Positions 4,422-6,126 of a stretch of DNA of 6,126 bases are shown here, in pieces. The position numbers and the translations under genes were made by a program. Position 1 is the stretch's first letter. Each line of letters starts with the position of its first letter. The notes below the pieces were generated by a model. It saw only the letters and a program-made list of their open reading frames with translations, was not told the DNA's origin and made no database searches. The stretch comes from Acidobacteriota bacterium. Lineage in GTDB: Bacteria > Acidobacteriota > Vicinamibacteria > Vicinamibacterales > UBA8438. The stretch is from the NCBI GenBank assembly GCA_011523485.1, contig WTGR01000119.1, positions 1 through 6,126 of the forward strand, given 5' to 3'.

Positions 4422-6126
4422 CTATTCCAGCAGCGCCTTGAACACCCCGTCCGCCGGGTCGCTATAGAACTCGATACTGATCTTCGTCCACAAGTCGTCC
4501 GGCAGGTCGTTCAGGGAGCGCCGGGCCGAGACCGGCATCAGCAAGGTGGCGGCCTGCTTGTCCACCGCGAGTTCCGCGACCGCGACGGGGTTGGGAATCA
4601 TCTCTATAGACCCGCCCAGGTTCAGCGGCCCGACGATGATCGTCCCGCCGCGTGTGCTCCGCTCCAGCAATCCGCCCACGCAGGCCACGAGGACCGGCAG
4701 CCCGAGACCGGCCCCGGACGTGTCGGCGTCGAACGGCCGGAGCTGGATGGTGTACTCGTGGGCCCGCGGGTCCCGCTCGCCGATCAGTTCCTTGGCCCGC
4801 GCGTAGAGATTCTGCTCGCCCACCTTGACGCTCTCCCGGAAGGCTGGCGGCACGGGGTGATTGAGAATCTTCGCGCCGCTGCCGGGGCCGGCGGCGATCT
4901 CGATGCGATAGAGTCCCGCGCCGGTCTCACCCCGGCCGGGGCCGATTGCCCATACCTGTCCGGGCGGCAGCGGGTCGCCGTCGATGGCTTCGTCGCTGTG
5001 CAGCTCTGGCGTGGAGACGAACTGCTCGATCCCGTCGACCCCCAACGTGAAGGAGAAGTGCGTATTGCGGAACTCGCTCTTGAGGCAGCGTTTCTGCTGC
5101 TCCTTCACGCGCCGCCGGGACTCCAGCGCGAGTCGCACGACCCACTCCAGATCCTCGTCCGAGACGGGCTCGTCCGGATCGGGAAAGAGCAGTTTCACCA
5201 GTGCGGAACAGGTCTTGTGCACGGCTTCGACATCGCGGCCGCTGAGGGCACCGCCCCAGAACACCCGGTTCTGGAGCACCGAGACCCGGCTCGTCTGCCG
5301 CAGGCGGGTCCAGCACTCGCTCAGGAAGTCGCTCACCAGCCCAAAGTGGTCGGTCAGGTGATCGGTAGGGTTCAGCTTCGGGAAGTTCCAGCCGGGTGCA
5401 TAGGCGTGGATTCGGTCGTGGAACGCGGTGTCGTCGCGCATCTCCTTCGGCAGGGGACTCAGGAGATGTCCGATCCGCTGCTGCTGCTCGACGTCCACCT
5501 CGAAGTTGCCGACCATGACGATGCCGCCCTCGGCGCGGATGCTCTCCTTGCCGCGGCTGAACTCGCCGGAGGCCATGTAGCCCTTCATGATGTTGACGCC
5601 GTCCTTCTGGTCGAAGGAGATCCCGGCAATCTCGTCGAAGCAGACGACGTCGTACTGACAGAGGAGGCCGCGCTGCCCGCTGGCCATGTTCACGAACATC
5701 TTGGCGACGGTGGCCTTGCCGCCCGACAGCAGGTGCGAATACGGGGAGATCTGCTGGTAGATGTGGCTCTTGCCGGTGCCGCGCGGACCCAGCTCGACCA
5801 GGTTGTAGTTGCGCTCGACGAACGGCGCCATGCGCAGCAGCACGACGCGCCTGGCCGCCTCGTCCAGGGTGGTCGGCTCCAGGCCCGAGGACCGGATGAG
5901 GAAGTCGCGCCAGTGTTCGGTCGTGAACGCCCGGCGCCCCCTGGCCAGCACGTCGAGCACGTCGGGCTTCGACATCTGGATGGGACGCAACTGGGCGACG
6001 CGGAACGGACGACCCGACGCGTCCTGCGACTCGACCGGATCGTAGCCGAGCGTCACCTCCGCATAGAATCCGTCGCCCAGCATGCGCTCGTTGTCCTTGA
6101 CGATGGCGTCCGACACCTGCACGTCG
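4422..6126 (-). CDS. brxL: BREX system Lon-like AAA+ protein BrxL (N-terminus beyond right edge)
   Basis: The visible 567-568 codons end at TAG (4424..4422). The frame is open through the right edge, and the GTG at 6122 is an internal codon, not the start: full-length BrxL proteins are near 680 aa, so about 110 N-terminal residues are missing. Counting from 6122, the family motifs are YNLVELGPRGTGKSHIYQ with Walker A at 112-119, VVCFDE (Walker B) at 159-164, VGNF (sensor-1 Asn206), and FHDRIHAYAPGW with a candidate arginine finger at 237. A linker leads to a C-terminal Lon-protease-like domain at about 430-566, ending in the typical FYSDPADGVFKALLE. BrxL is a DNA-associated AAA+ effector of BREX phage defence. 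In type I systems it closes the operon after pglX and pglZ, so partner genes are expected to the right. The Lon catalytic Ser and Lys are not seen at their usual places. Confidence 0.93.
   Translation of the reverse strand, partial: DVQVSDAIVKDNERMLGDGFYAEVTLGYDPVESQDASGRPFRVAQLRPIQMSKPDVLDVLARGRRAFTTEHWRDFLIRSSGLEPTTLDEAARRVVLLRMAPFVERNYNLVELGPRGTGKSHIYQQISPYSHLLSGGKATVAKMFVNMASGQRGLLCQYDVVCFDEIAGISFDQKDGVNIMKGYMASGEFSRGKESIRAEGGIVMVGNFEVDVEQQQRIGHLLSPLPKEMRDDTAFHDRIHAYAPGWNFPKLNPTDHLTDHFGLVSDFLSECWTRLRQTSRVSVLQNRVFWGGALSGRDVEAVHKTCSALVKLLFPDPDEPVSDEDLEWVVRLALESRRRVKEQQKRCLKSEFRNTHFSFTLGVDGIEQFVSTPELHSDEAIDGDPLPPGQVWAIGPGRGETGAGLYRIEIAAGPGSGAKILNHPVPPAFRESVKVGEQNLYARAKELIGERDPRAHEYTIQLRPFDADTSGAGLGLPVLVACVGGLLERSTRGGTIIVGPLNLGGSIEMIPNPVAVAELAVDKQAATLLMPVSARRSLNDLPDDLWTKISIEFYSDPADGVFKALLE

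Noticed and set aside
4371..4433. Inverted repeat CTGCTGG...AAT / ATTCCAGCAG as a terminator
   Set aside because: The arms need a 4-nt bulge, the loop is about 40 nt, one arm lies in the brxL coding end, and no T-run follows.
1..6126. CRISPR arrays, tRNA or rRNA genes, insertion sequences
   Set aside because: I saw no spaced direct repeats of CRISPR length, no tRNA-like cloverleaf sequence, no rRNA motifs and no transposase or terminal inverted repeats.

Overview
The window is GC-rich (roughly two-thirds G+C or more by eye) with dense coding and short intergenic gaps, so it is clearly bacterial. A DUF1552/DUF1592 gene pair, a lone 2-keto-4-pentenoate hydratase-type enzyme and a BREX phage-defence gene together suggest a high-GC environmental bacterium such as an Acidobacteriota or Myxococcota-type lineage. 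That taxonomic guess is inference only.

Layout, left to right. Positions 1 to 3442 hold a tight four-gene operon read leftward (minus strand). In transcription order these are: (1) an unrecognised secreted protein of 390 aa (3442 to 2270); (2) a secreted DUF1587/1595/1592/1588/1585-type protein with one CXXCH motif (2265 to 628); (3) a small multi-pass membrane protein (621 to 205); (4) the start of a DUF1552 protein with a twin-arginine-like signal (208 to beyond the left edge). The gaps are 4 bp, 6 bp and a 4-bp ATGA overlap, which indicates one transcript and probable translational coupling. The DUF1552/DUF1592 families recur together in environmental bacteria, but I know of no established biochemical role for them. 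The two extra proteins make this an uncharacterised envelope system.

Positions 3443 to 3545 are a 103-bp divergent control region with a TATACT -10-like box, a direct repeat and an inverted repeat. Positions 3546 to 4334 (plus strand) encode a complete hydratase of the fumarylacetoacetase superfamily (MhpD/HpcG-like). It has no aromatic meta-cleavage neighbours inside the window.

Positions 4335 to 4421 are a short convergent junction. Positions 4422 to 6126 (minus strand) are the C-terminal part of BrxL, the Lon-like AAA+ protein of BREX phage defence. Its N-terminus lies off the right edge. BrxL is usually the last gene of a type I BREX operon, so the rest of the defence island should lie to the right of the window and the hydratase marks its boundary. 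The most promising uncharacterised material is the four-gene secretion/membrane operon. The BREX part is a known system seen only at its tail.
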